From Stappia sp. (GTDB taxonomy: Bacteria > Pseudomonadota > Alphaproteobacteria > Rhizobiales > Stappiaceae), in the NCBI RefSeq assembly GCF_040110915.1, contig NZ_CP157793.1, positions 632,939-696,938 of the forward strand: a stretch of DNA of 64,000 bases. Reading direction: 5' to 3'. Below the pieces are notes generated by a model, which saw only the letters and a list, made by a program, of their open reading frames with translations, was not told the origin of the DNA and made no database searches. Below, one piece after another: positions 43,115 to 51,506 of the stretch (position 1 is its first letter; every line of letters begins with the position of its first letter). A program made the translations under genes and the position numbers.

Positions 43115-43845
43115 TCCCGCGCATCGGCGTGACGACCTCGGTCCGCTCCGGCTGGCGGATCTTTCCGCTTTTCGCCCTCAATCTGTGGTGGGCCGGCGGG
43201 CGGGGCCTGCGTTGGGACACCCGCCGCGACGTCGACCTGTCGGCTGCCGACGGGCTGATCGTCGGCGGCGGCGACGACATCTCGCCCGCTCTCTACGACG
43301 GCGACCTGCGCATCGCGGCGCGGCTCGATCCGGATCGCGATGCGCTGGAGCGCGGTCTGGTCGACGCGGCCCTCGCCGCCGGCAAGCCGGTGCTCGGCGT
43401 CTGCCGCGGCGCGCAGATGCTGAACGTGGCGCTCGGCGGCAGCCTGCATCAGGACGCCTATGCCGTGCATGCCGACAGCCGCTACATGCGCACCGTTCTG
43501 CCGCGCAAGGGGGTGCATCTGGAGGCCGACAGCCTGCTTGCGGAGATCGCCGGCCCCGAACCGATGCGCGTCAACGCGCTGCACACGCAGGCGGTCGACC
43601 GGCTCGGCGCCGGGCTGAGGGTCGCCGCGCGCGACGAGGGCGGCATGGTGCAGGCGCTGGAGCGCGCCGAACCGCCCTTTGCGCTCGGCGTGCAATGGCA
43701 TCCCGAGCATCTCATCTACGCCCGGCGCCAGCGTGCCCTGTTCCGCGCGCTGGTGCGGGCCGCCGCCGCCTATCGCCAACACGGCCATCAGATCGCGGCG
43801 GTGGAGGCGGATGCGCGCGCGGAGCACGCGGAGCACGGGCTGTGA
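43102..43845 (+). CDS. Class I glutamine amidotransferase / gamma-Glu hydrolase (peptidase C26)
   Basis: This 247-residue protein has the C26 triad: Cys101 in GVCRGAQMLNV, and His200 and Glu202 in QWHPEH. The oxyanion region is GGGDDISP. PuuD-like enzymes cleave gamma-glutamyl amides. Next to an amidoligase such a protein could hydrolyse or trim the same amide product, or supply ammonia. It overlaps the amidoligase by 13 bp and the following transporter by 4 bp (GTGA), so all three are translationally coupled. The C-terminal tail is Ala/Glu/His-rich and not conserved. Confidence 0.88.
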   Translation: MEGVIPRIGVTTSVRSGWRIFPLFALNLWWAGGRGLRWDTRRDVDLSAADGLIVGGGDDISPALYDGDLRIAARLDPDRDALERGLVDAALAAGKPVLGVCRGAQMLNVALGGSLHQDAYAVHADSRYMRTVLPRKGVHLEADSLLAEIAGPEPMRVNALHTQAVDRLGAGLRVAARDEGGMVQALERAEPPFALGVQWHPEHLIYARRQRALFRALVRAAAAYRQHGHQIAAVEADARAEHAEHGL

Positions 43846-44840
43846 GGATCGCCGCCTCGCCCGCGCGGCTTCTGCCCGGCGTGCTGCTCGCGCTGGTGAT
43901 CGGCGCGGCCGCCGGGTTCCTGTCCGACCACTACGGCGGACCGGCCATGCTGTTCGCGCTCCTGATCGGCATGGCCTTCAACTTCCTCAGCGAGGACGCC
44001 CGTTTTTCCGCCGGCATCACCTTTTCCTCCCGCAGCTTGCTGCGCCTTGGCGTCGCGCTGCTCGGCGCGCGGGTGACCGCCTCGGAAATCGCCGGGCTCG
44101 GCTGGCAGACCGGCCTCGCCGTGGTCGGCCTCATCGCCCTGACCATCGCCACCGGCTTTGCCGCCTGCCGGCTGTTCGGGCGCGGCTGGCGCTTCGCGGT
44201 CTTGACCGGCGGATCGGTCGCCATCTGCGGGGCCTCTGCGGCGCTTGCGATTGCCGCCGCGCTGCCCGCCAACGACAAGCTGGAGCGCAACACGCTCTTC
44301 ACGGTAATCGCGGTGACCACGCTGTCGACCGTCGCCATGGTCGCCTATCCGCTGCTGTTCGCCGCGCTGGATTTCTCCGACCGGGAGATCGGCTTCCTGA
44401 TCGGCGCGACCATCCACGACGTGGCGCAGGTGGTGGGGGCGGGCTATCTCGTCTCGGAGGAGACCGGCGATCTCGCCACCATCGTCAAGCTGCTGCGGGT
44501 CAGCCTGTTGCCGGTGGTGCTCGTTGTCCTGCTTCTGGCCCTGCGGGTGTCGGGGGCCGGAGGGCGCGGCGGCGCGCCGGGGCTGCCCGGCTTCGTGATC
44601 GGCTTCGCGGTGCTCGCCGGGCTCAACAGCTTCGGCCTCTTGCCGCCGCTCGTCGTGACGGTGGCGAGCGAGCTCTCCCGCCTGTTGCTGGTCACAGCCA
44701 TTGCGGCCCTTGGCGTCAAGACCGCGCTCGGTGCGATGACCAAGGTCGGCGGCGGGCATATCGGGATCGTCGTGGTGGAAAGCCTGGTGCTGGTGGCGGC
44801 CGCAAGCGCGCTTGTCGCGTTCGGCCTGCTCACGCTGTAA
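43842..44840 (+). CDS. Second SuyZ/YeiH-family putative sulfate/sulfite exporter
   Basis: This 332-residue, ten-helix PF03601 protein is close to the one at 7883-8902 (roughly 90% of residues shared by eye; the N-terminus and a loop after VVLVVLLLALR differ). At DNA level third codon positions differ often, so the duplication or acquisition is not recent. The GTG start overlaps the stop of the amidotransferase gene (GTGA), making it the third gene of the amidoligase unit. No sulfonate gene is near, so its substrate may differ from that of the first copy. It ends 21 bp from the convergent eutC stop. Confidence 0.85.
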   Translation: MRIAASPARLLPGVLLALVIGAAAGFLSDHYGGPAMLFALLIGMAFNFLSEDARFSAGITFSSRSLLRLGVALLGARVTASEIAGLGWQTGLAVVGLIALTIATGFAACRLFGRGWRFAVLTGGSVAICGASAALAIAAALPANDKLERNTLFTVIAVTTLSTVAMVAYPLLFAALDFSDREIGFLIGATIHDVAQVVGAGYLVSEETGDLATIVKLLRVSLLPVVLVVLLLALRVSGAGGRGGAPGLPGFVIGFAVLAGLNSFGLLPPLVVTVASELSRLLLVTAIAALGVKTALGAMTKVGGGHIGIVVVESLVLVAAASALVAFGLLTL

Positions 44841-44861
44841 GATCGACCAGCGAGCGCGCCG

Positions 44862-45863
44862 TCAGACGGGAATGGACGTGCCACTCTCTCCGAGCCGCTT
44901 GAACACATGGGTCGCGATGGCCGTGTCCTGCGCGCCGGTACCTGTGAGGTCGCAAAGGGTTACGGCCTCCGGGCCGGGGCGTCCCGGATGTTCGCCGGCG
45001 ATCACCTGGCCCAGTTCCACCGGCGTGCCGCCCGGCCACAGTCCGGCCGCCTTCACCGCGCGCAGCTCGCCCATCGTCTCGCACTGGCTTGCCCGGTCGC
45101 AGACATAGAGATCGGCCGCGACCAGCGCCTCGGGTGCGATTTCGGTCTTGCCGGCCTGATCCGAGCCCATCGCGGTGATATGCAGCCCCGGATGCAGCCA
45201 CTCCGCCATCACGAGAGGGCTGCGCGCCGGTGTCGTCGTCACCACGAGCTGGCTGTCGCGCACAAGCCGTTCCGCGCTGTCGGCAACGCGCGCGTCGATG
45301 CCGAGCGTGCGGGCGAGATCGTCGGCGCAGGCCGCCGCCTTTGCCGTGTCGCGGCCCCACACCAGCAGCCGGGAAAAGGGGCGGACCAGATGGGCGGCGC
45401 GCATCTGCAAGCGCGCCTGCACGCCGGTGCCGATCACGCCGGCGGTCTCGACCCGCTCGGGCGCGAGGTGCCGGGCGGCCACGGCGCCGGCGGCGGCCGT
45501 GCGGATGTCGGTGAGATGGCCGTTGTCGAGAAAGACCGCCTGCACCAGTCCCGTCCTGGCGCAAAACAGGATCATCAGCCCGTTGAGCGACGGCAGGCCG
45601 AGCTTCGGATTGTCGAAGAAGCCCGGGCTCACCTTGATCGCGAACCCGTCGAATCCGGGGATATAGGCGGTCTTGACGTCGACCTCGCCATGGACGTCGG
45701 CAAGTTCCATCGACAGCACCGGCGGCATGACGACCGCGCCGCTTGCAAGCGCGGCGAAGGCGGCCTCGATCACGTCGACCGTTTGCCGATCGAGCCGGAT
45801 GATCTGGCGCAACTCGGTTTCGGTGACGATGCGGATGTCGCGGCGCGGCGGGCTATCGGGCAT
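44862..45863 (-). CDS. eutC: EutC-like protein (ornithine cyclodeaminase/mu-crystallin family)
   Basis: This 333-residue protein of the OCD family has GEVDVKTAYIPGFDGFAIKVSPGFFDNP, LTDIRTAAAGAVAARHLA and the nucleotide site GVIGTGVQARLQ. The wording is that of EutC of the ectoine/hydroxyectoine utilisation genes. It overlaps the eutB stop by 11 bp, reproducing the eutB-eutC pair of Sinorhizobium. The other ectoine genes (eutD, eutE, transporter) are absent here. The family reduces imines or cyclodeaminates amino acids, so the EutBC pair could process another 3-hydroxy-amino acid, as BhcB/BhcD do in the beta-hydroxyaspartate cycle. Confidence 0.85.
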   Translation of the reverse strand: MPDSPPRRDIRIVTETELRQIIRLDRQTVDVIEAAFAALASGAVVMPPVLSMELADVHGEVDVKTAYIPGFDGFAIKVSPGFFDNPKLGLPSLNGLMILFCARTGLVQAVFLDNGHLTDIRTAAAGAVAARHLAPERVETAGVIGTGVQARLQMRAAHLVRPFSRLLVWGRDTAKAAACADDLARTLGIDARVADSAERLVRDSQLVVTTTPARSPLVMAEWLHPGLHITAMGSDQAGKTEIAPEALVAADLYVCDRASQCETMGELRAVKAAGLWPGGTPVELGQVIAGEHPGRPGPEAVTLCDLTGTGAQDTAIATHVFKRLGESGTSIPV

Positions 45864-46860
45864 AAGTGCGTCCCTTCACGGTCCTGTCTCCGAGTTGCAC
45901 GTCCTGACCCGTGATCACACGGGTGAAGACGGTCATGTCCACGTTGCGGCCGGTGATGATGGTGGCGAGCGGCCCGTCGCGCGGGGCGATGCGGCCCGAC
46001 AGGCAGGCGGCGAGCCCGACGACGCAGGCGCCCTCGGCGACGATCCGGTCCTCGTAATAGAGCACCTGCATGGCATGATAGATCTCTTCCTCGCCGACCA
46101 GCACGATGTCGTCCAGAAGGTCGCGGCAGAGCGGAAAGGACAGGCGGTTGTCGAGCCCGATCCCGCCGCCGAGCGAATCCGCGAGGCTCGGCACTTCCTC
46201 GACCTCGACCGGATGGCCGGCATCGATGGAGGCCTTCATCGCCGCGCCCCGGTCCATGCTGATCCCGATGACGCGGATATCCGGCTTGATCGACTTGGCC
46301 GCCAGCGCGACCCCGGCGGCAAGCCCGCCGCCCGACAGCGGCACCAGCAGCGTGTCGAGATCGGGACGCGCGGCAAGCATTTCCAGCCCCGTGGTGCCCT
46401 GACCGGCGATGACGTGGGGATCGTCGAAGGGCGAGATTTCGGCGAGTCCCTCCTTGACGACGAGCCGCCGGCTCTCGGCGAGCGCGTCGTCCTGCGAGCG
46501 GCCGACGATGCGCACCTCGGCGCCGAGCGCGCGGATGCCGTCGACCTTGGCCTGCGGCACCAGGTCGGACATGCAGATCACCGCGCGCAGCCCGCGCCCG
46601 CGCGCCGCATGGGCGACGCCGCGTCCGTGATTGCCGGTGGAACAGCAGGTGACGCCGGCCGTGCCCTCGGGCAGCGCCATCACCGCGTTGACCGCGCCGC
46701 GCAGCTTGAAGGCGCCGATGGGCTGCATGTTTTCAAGCTTCAGAAGGAACTCCCGCCCGACCCTCGCGCTCATGAAGGGCGAGGGAACGAGGGGCGTTGC
46801 ATCCGCCACGCCGGCCAGCGTGCGCCGCGCGGCGAGAATATCGGCAAGGGTGAGGCTCAT
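45853..46860 (-). CDS. eutB: EutB-like PLP-dependent threonine dehydratase-family enzyme
   Basis: This 335-residue fold-type II PLP enzyme has the Schiff-base Lys in GAFKLRGAVNA, the phosphate-binding SGGGLAAG and the EutB-type stretch CMSDLVPQAKVDGIRALG. Enzymes of this group dehydrate or deaminate 3-hydroxy-amino acids. It is coupled to eutC by an 11-bp overlap. It is somewhat longer than catabolic serine racemase-like relatives and lacks an ACT regulatory domain, as expected for EutB. The actual substrate is not settled by sequence. Confidence 0.87.
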   Translation of the reverse strand: MSLTLADILAARRTLAGVADATPLVPSPFMSARVGREFLLKLENMQPIGAFKLRGAVNAVMALPEGTAGVTCCSTGNHGRGVAHAARGRGLRAVICMSDLVPQAKVDGIRALGAEVRIVGRSQDDALAESRRLVVKEGLAEISPFDDPHVIAGQGTTGLEMLAARPDLDTLLVPLSGGGLAAGVALAAKSIKPDIRVIGISMDRGAAMKASIDAGHPVEVEEVPSLADSLGGGIGLDNRLSFPLCRDLLDDIVLVGEEEIYHAMQVLYYEDRIVAEGACVVGLAACLSGRIAPRDGPLATIITGRNVDMTVFTRVITGQDVQLGDRTVKGRTYAR

Positions 46861-46947
46861 GCCGTCCCATCATGGGGACGCGGGGCGCGCGATCAAGCGC
46901 GAAAGCGCCGGCGGCTGGCCGCCATGCGACGCGGAGGCCGGCACCCG

Positions 46948-47004
46948 CGGCGGGACACATCCCGCCGTAGGTCTGTAAAGCGCGGCGGGAAACATCCCGC
47001 CGCG
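46948..47004. terminator. Two related hairpins after the acetamidase/formamidase gene
   Basis: Hairpin one (46948-46967) is CGGCGGGA-CACA-TCCCGCCG. Hairpin two (46981-47004) is CGCGGCGGGA-AACA-TCCCGCCGCG. They share the same core and are 13 bp apart. Read leftward from the acetamidase stop (47027), the second hairpin is followed by CTTTAC, so it probably terminates that gene. Confidence 0.6.
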
Positions 47005-47026
47005 GGTGAGAGCGATGCTCGATGGC

Positions 47027-48349
47027 CTACAGGTCGTATTGCTCGCGGGCGTAATCGCCGAGCCCGACCGCGTCGAGTTTCGCGAGCGGCGCGAGGAACG
47101 TCACCTGAATGACGCCCGGCGCGCGGCCGATCTCGATGGCGCCATTGACGGTCGCGCGGTTGCGGATTTCCGCCACCGTCACGTCGAGCAGCTTTGCCGC
47201 GCGGGCCAGACCGTTCTCGATGGCGTCGTTGAGGTTGGCCGCCGTGCCGATGACCGAGATCGGAGCGAGCGGCTCGATCTCGTCGACGCCCCATTTTGCG
47301 GCGAGCCGCTGGCCCTTGGCCTTCTCCGCGTCGCTGAAGGGGCGGGCGAGCGGCGGCAGGTCCTCCACCAGCGGGAACAGCACCGGCCCGTCGAGCGGAT
47401 AGCCCTTCACCACCTCGACCTGCAGCGTGACGCTGCCCGAGACATCCATCGTGTGGCCGGCGATCTCGCCGTCGCCCTGGCCGGCATGCATGTCGCCCAT
47501 GTAGACGCCGGCGCCCGGCACCTTCACCGGCGCCACGAGGATCGCCCCGGCGCGCACCGCGTCGATGTCGAGGTGACCGTCCGTGCGATGCTCGGCGAGC
47601 TGTTCCTCCGTCAGCGCGTAATCGTGCGGCGCGCCGACCAGAAAGGCGCCGAAATCTCCGGCGTTGTGGCTGTCGGGGATCGGCATCGACGGGCAGGTGC
47701 CGAGCTGGCCCATGAAGGGCCGCATGCGGATCAGCGTGCCCGGCATGTCGGAGGGCGCATAGGTGAGGATCGAGTGCTGACGGCTCGCGTCGGGCAGGGC
47801 GGAGTAATGCGCCGCATCGCGCGCCATGGTCTCGGCCGCCGCCTTCGGCACCGTCAGCCCGACCGTGCGCGTGTCGTCGAAGGTGACGGTGTAGCCATGC
47901 ACGACCTCGAAGGGCTTCACCGTGTTGCCGCAGACGTCGCATTTGACCGCGTCGCCGCCGATCCCTTCCACGTGGGTTTCCGGCCAGACCGTGTCGCAGG
48001 ACGGACAGCGCGCGGCGACGTAAGGATCGCCGAGACAGAAGCCTTCCGGCGAACTGTCGTGGCCCGAGGCGGTGGCGATCGAGGTCACGGTGATGTCGCG
48101 AATGCGGATGGCAACCCCGTCGCCGGGCTCCGCGCCCTCCACGAAGACCGGCTGCGTGACCTCATGTCCGCCGCGCAGGCTGGGGGTGATCATCGGACCC
48201 CAGCAGCCCGGTGCGGTGTTGGCGATCACCGTGCCGCCGTTCTCGACGGGGCCGAGCATCGGCGCGCCGGGATCGAGAATGCCGTTGGTGAAGGTCTGAA
48301 CGACGACGCTGCGCTGTGCCTTCAGGTTGCCCTGCGATCCGTCCGCCAT
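47027..48349 (-). CDS. Acetamidase/formamidase family hydrolase with a zinc-ribbon-like insert
   Basis: This 440-residue protein of the FmdA/AmdA family releases ammonia from short-chain amides. Family features are HEVTQPVFVEGAEPGDGVAI, VPGAGVYMGDMHAGQGDGEIAGH and the C-terminal NLNDAIENGLARAAKLL. An insert near residues 113-140 has two CxxC pairs (CPSCDTVWPE and KCDVCGN), which looks like a zinc ribbon. The start at 48349 (MADGSQGNLK) fits; the frame is open upstream without a ribosome site. It is leftward and separated from eutB by 166 bp with hairpins, so it is probably transcribed on its own. Confidence 0.85.
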   Translation of the reverse strand: MADGSQGNLKAQRSVVVQTFTNGILDPGAPMLGPVENGGTVIANTAPGCWGPMITPSLRGGHEVTQPVFVEGAEPGDGVAIRIRDITVTSIATASGHDSSPEGFCLGDPYVAARCPSCDTVWPETHVEGIGGDAVKCDVCGNTVKPFEVVHGYTVTFDDTRTVGLTVPKAAAETMARDAAHYSALPDASRQHSILTYAPSDMPGTLIRMRPFMGQLGTCPSMPIPDSHNAGDFGAFLVGAPHDYALTEEQLAEHRTDGHLDIDAVRAGAILVAPVKVPGAGVYMGDMHAGQGDGEIAGHTMDVSGSVTLQVEVVKGYPLDGPVLFPLVEDLPPLARPFSDAEKAKGQRLAAKWGVDEIEPLAPISVIGTAANLNDAIENGLARAAKLLDVTVAEIRNRATVNGAIEIGRAPGVIQVTFLAPLAKLDAVGLGDYAREQYDL

Positions 48350-48605
48350 GATGCTGCTCTCCCGCACGCGTTGATATTTGCAACTTCTCTGAAGTGGCAG
48401 GGTAGGGCAATGCACCGGGAAGGCAAGCGCCGCGACCGGCAGCACGCGGACGCGGCCGGACTGGCCGCCGGCCCCCGTTTGCCACGGGCGGCCGAAGCCG
48501 CTGCGTCCGGCGGGACTGGCCGAACGAAAGGCGCCGGCCTAGATGAAGATCAGTCTTTTTCCCAAGGGATCGCCGCGCCTGCTGTCAAAGGGACGCGCGG
48601 TCCCG

Positions 48606-49676
48606 ATGTCCGATGGATTCTTCAGCATGCAAACGGATATTGCCATCGTCGGCGGCGGTCTCGCCGGCCTGTCGCTCGCCGAGCGCCTGCATCGCGCCGG
48701 GCGCGACGTCCGCCTCTTCGAGGCCCGGGACCGGCTCGGCGGGCGCATCGACGCGCTCAGAACCCCGACCGGGGCCGTCGATCTCGGCCCCTCGTGGTTC
48801 TGGCCGGGGCAACCGCGCATGGCGGCGCTCGTCGCGGACCTCGGCCTGACCGCCTTCGCACAATATGCGCAAGGGGCGATCTGTTACGAGGACGAAGGCG
48901 GCACGGTCCATCGCGGCATGGGTTTCGCGTCCATGGCCGGATCGTTGCGCGTGGCCGGCGGCATGATCCGGCTGGTGGAGGACCTGGTCGCGCGCCTGCC
49001 GCCCGAGCGGCTTCACACGGGAGCCCGCGTCACGGGGCTTGCGCGGGACGGCCGGGTGACCTTCGCCGACGGGCAGACGCTTGAGGCCGGACATATCGTG
49101 CTTGCCCTGCCGCCGCGCCTCGCCGCCCGTCTGAGATTTTCGCCCGACCTTGCGCCGGAGCAGCTCCGCGCACTGGACGATATCCCGACCTGGATGGGCG
49201 CGCATGCGAAATTCGTGGCGGTCTACGACACGCCCTTCTGGCGCGCGGACGGGCTTTCGGGGGATGCGATGAGCCGGCACGGCCCGCTGATGGAAATCCA
49301 CGATGCGAGCGGTCCGGAGGGGACGCCGGCCGCGCTCTTCGGCTTTTTCGGCGTGCCGGCCGACCAGCGCGCGGGCAAGGGGGCGGAGATCGGGCAGGCC
49401 GCGCTCGACCAGTTGGCCCGCCTCTTCGGGCCGCAGGCGCTGAGCCCGCGCCAGACGGCGTTGCGCGACTGGGCTTTCGAAGGGGAGACGGCGGTCCCGG
49501 CGGATCACGTGCCGCCGCGCGCTCATCCCGACTACGGTCTGCCGGCGGATCTGCGCGATCCCTGGGAGGGACGTCTGCAGTTCGCGGTGAGCGAGATGGC
49601 GCCTGAAATGGGCGGCTTCCTGGAGGGGGCGCTGGCGGCCGCCGAGGCCGCGGCGGAGCGTCTTCCGCGGGCCTGA
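48606..49676 (+). CDS. Flavin-containing amine oxidase family protein
   Basis: This protein of about 356 residues has the FAD motif DIAIVGGGLAGLSLAERLHRAG, the second FAD contact RLGGRI and the C-terminal segment DPWEGRLQFAVSEMAPEMGGFLEGAL, which holds the isoalloxazine. It is shorter than monoamine oxidases and has a W/F-rich pocket (GPSWFWPGQP). Substrate unknown. Start codon choice is open: ATGs at 48543, 48606 and 48627 are all in frame; 48606 gives 7 residues before the dinucleotide strand. It is divergent from the acetamidase gene and ends in a terminator shared with the lux genes. Confidence 0.82.
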   Translation: MSDGFFSMQTDIAIVGGGLAGLSLAERLHRAGRDVRLFEARDRLGGRIDALRTPTGAVDLGPSWFWPGQPRMAALVADLGLTAFAQYAQGAICYEDEGGTVHRGMGFASMAGSLRVAGGMIRLVEDLVARLPPERLHTGARVTGLARDGRVTFADGQTLEAGHIVLALPPRLAARLRFSPDLAPEQLRALDDIPTWMGAHAKFVAVYDTPFWRADGLSGDAMSRHGPLMEIHDASGPEGTPAALFGFFGVPADQRAGKGAEIGQAALDQLARLFGPQALSPRQTALRDWAFEGETAVPADHVPPRAHPDYGLPADLRDPWEGRLQFAVSEMAPEMGGFLEGALAAAEAAAERLPRA

Positions 49677-49751
49677 TATCTCCGGCCACTCAGGTCGCTG
49701 TCGACCTGGAACCGCTCGCCGGGTCGTCGCCCGGTCTCAGACAACAGACCG

Positions 49752-49785
49752 CCGGTGCACGGGACGCGCGTGCCCCGCGCACCGG
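49752..49785. terminator. Bidirectional terminator between amine oxidase and lux genes
   Basis: CCGGTGC (49752-49758) pairs with GCACCGG (49779-49785), with inner CGGG/CCCG pairing. TTTGCTT follows on the + strand, and a T-rich GGTCTGTTGTCTG on the - strand. The flanking genes converge here. Confidence 0.65.
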
Positions 49786-49809
49786 TTTGCTTCACTCAGG
49801 TGCCCACTG

Positions 49810-49977
49810 TCAGCGCTTGGCTTCCTCGTAGAGCTCGATCAGCGCCATCTCCAGAATGTAGTCGAGCATGGCGAGGTCCGATTCCTTGGCCAGCCGGCGG
49901 GCCTCGACGATCGTTTCGCGAATGCGGACGATGTTGGTGTGGTCGGGACGTGTGTCGGTATCGATCATGACGGTCAT
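49810..49977 (-). CDS. Small helical protein translationally coupled to luxI (55 codons)
   Basis: The frame encodes 55 residues, MTVMIDTDTRPDHTN then IVRIRETIVEARRLAKESDL and AMLDYILEMALIELYEEAKR. It is mostly amphipathic helix. Its ATG overlaps the luxI stop (ATGA), so it should be translated with luxI. It ends 25 bp before the bidirectional terminator, which makes it the last gene of the luxI transcript. It is not recognised as a named family. The arrangement suggests a role in quorum sensing, for example regulating LuxI or LuxR activity, but this is only inference. Confidence 0.75.
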   Translation of the reverse strand: MTVMIDTDTRPDHTNIVRIRETIVEARRLAKESDLAMLDYILEMALIELYEEAKR

Positions 49978-50660
49978 CCATCAAGGTGCTGGGGGAGGGT
50001 GACGCTGCGCGTCGCGGGGAAGACGTGGGTGTGGTGGCGGGCCGGCGGCCCCTTGCGGACAAGGCAGGGGTAGTCGACGCCGCGCAACTCGCGGGTTGCC
50101 CGAAGCGCCTCTTCTGACGGGGTCAGGGCCACCGCAATGGCCGGCGATCCGTCGATCTCGCGCGGCAGGCCGAGCGGCTCGGGCGCCCAGCCGCAATCGG
50201 AAAACCGCGGCAGCCACCAGGCGTCGACAACGCCGGTGAGGCGGGAAATGCCTTCTTCCAGGCAGAATTCGAGGATCGCGCACATCACTTCGGAGCCGAT
50301 GCGGGCGTAGCCGCTTTCCTCGCGGAACTCCGGGATCACGAAAACGCGCGTCCATTCCAGGATGTCGGGCCCGCGCGGGATGCCGCGCGGCGCGAGATGG
50401 GGAAACACATCCGCGAGCAGATGCGGGCAGGTGGTGGGGGTCAGCCGCGATCCGCCGATCACCCGCTCGCCGTCGAGCGCCAGGAGATAGAGCGAATCTT
50501 CCGTGTCGAACTGATCGACCTCGCGGCCGTCCGGCCGGGCGATGTCGGTCCATCCGCGCTCGCCGACATAAATGTCGTGCCGGATGCGGAAATGCTCTTC
50601 AATCTGCTTTGTATAAAGATGACGATTGTCGTGATGGATGAGATGAACGCGCGCGTGCAT
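49974..50660 (-). CDS. luxI: LuxI-family acyl-homoserine-lactone synthase
   Basis: This 228-residue protein has the LuxI signature residues: FRIRHDIYVGERGW (Arg, Phe-equivalent and Trp), DQFDTED (two Asp), GGSRLTPT (Arg) and ILEWTRVFV (Glu, Arg). It makes an N-acyl-homoserine lactone from SAM and an acyl donor; acyl length is not predictable. The luxR gene is 120 bp upstream on the same strand. The start at 50660 follows AGGGGG. A 14-bp inverted repeat CGTCA-N4-TGACG at 50735-50748 in the luxR-luxI gap is a possible control site but is shorter than a normal lux box. Confidence 0.92.
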   Translation of the reverse strand: MHARVHLIHHDNRHLYTKQIEEHFRIRHDIYVGERGWTDIARPDGREVDQFDTEDSLYLLALDGERVIGGSRLTPTTCPHLLADVFPHLAPRGIPRGPDILEWTRVFVIPEFREESGYARIGSEVMCAILEFCLEEGISRLTGVVDAWWLPRFSDCGWAPEPLGLPREIDGSPAIAVALTPSEEALRATRELRGVDYPCLVRKGPPARHHTHVFPATRSVTLPQHLDG

Positions 50661-50780
50661 GGCGGCCCCCTGCAATCGTTTCGGTGCGGACTGGCAATGA
50701 CCGCAATTTGAACGATGCAGGCGCGTGCGAATACCGTCACATCTGACGCTTGACGGAGAGGAAGCAGGCTCCGGGGAAGC

Positions 50781-51506
50781 TTAAAGCGCGATTTCGCCCA
50801 GACGCAGGGCCTTGACCACCGCGGCCGTGCGGTTGAGCGTATCCAGCTTCTGGCTGGCGCTTTGAATGTGGCCGTGGACCGTGCGCGCCGATATGCCGAG
50901 GATCGCGCCGATCTCCCAATTGGTCTTGCCTTCCGCCGCCCATTGCAGGACGTCGCGCTCGCGCTCCGAAAGCTGCCGGCGGCCCCGCCGGATCGGGCGG
51001 ATCAGGTCGCGCAGCGTCGCATGCGCATAGAGCGCGAGCAGATGCACCGCCGGTCCGTTCTGGCCCGCCAGATCCAGATCCTCGCCCGCCATGGTGACGC
51101 AGGCCTGTTCGCCCCGCGCGCCGAAAATGGGCACCGAGAAGCCGTCCCGGAGGCCGAAATCGGCGGCCCGGTTCATCACCCGCTGCGCCTGAAGGTCGTC
51201 GCGCGGATAGACGACGTCACGCCACCGGAAGGGGTTGATGGTCTGGCGGGAATGCGCCGCCATGGGGTCGTGCTTGTAGAACCCCTCACGCAAATAGAGA
51301 TGGTACCAGTCGCGCGGCCAGCCGTTGAAGAGGACGTGATCGCCCAGATCTTCCTGCACGGGCGGCAGCCCGGTCACCAGGAAGGCGCTGAACCCGAAGG
51401 TCTCCAGGGCGCTCGACAGCAGATCGACGACATCGTCGACGGATGTGGCGGTGCGTATCCGGTCCACCCGGTCGAGCGCATCATGCGTGGTGGTCGTCAG
51501 CCTCAT
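50781..51506 (-). CDS. luxR: LuxR-family quorum-sensing regulator
   Basis: This 241-residue protein has an autoinducer-binding domain with the conserved pocket residues (NGWPRDWYHLYLREGFYKHDP: Trp, Tyr and Asp; then FRW) and a C-terminal GerE HTH (LSERERDVLQWAAEGKTNWEIGAILGISARTVHGHIQSA). It should bind the lactone made by the adjacent LuxI and control luxI and other genes. The ATG at 51506 has AAAGGA upstream. The intergenic region ahead is AT-rich near 51716-51790 and is shared with a divergent small gene. Confidence 0.93.
   Translation of the reverse strand: MRLTTTTHDALDRVDRIRTATSVDDVVDLLSSALETFGFSAFLVTGLPPVQEDLGDHVLFNGWPRDWYHLYLREGFYKHDPMAAHSRQTINPFRWRDVVYPRDDLQAQRVMNRAADFGLRDGFSVPIFGARGEQACVTMAGEDLDLAGQNGPAVHLLALYAHATLRDLIRPIRRGRRQLSERERDVLQWAAEGKTNWEIGAILGISARTVHGHIQSASQKLDTLNRTAAVVKALRLGEIAL

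Noticed and set aside
50735..50748. CGTCA-N4-TGACG as a lux box ahead of luxI
   Set aside because: It is shorter than the usual 18-20 bp lux box and lacks typical spacing; noted only as a possible site.
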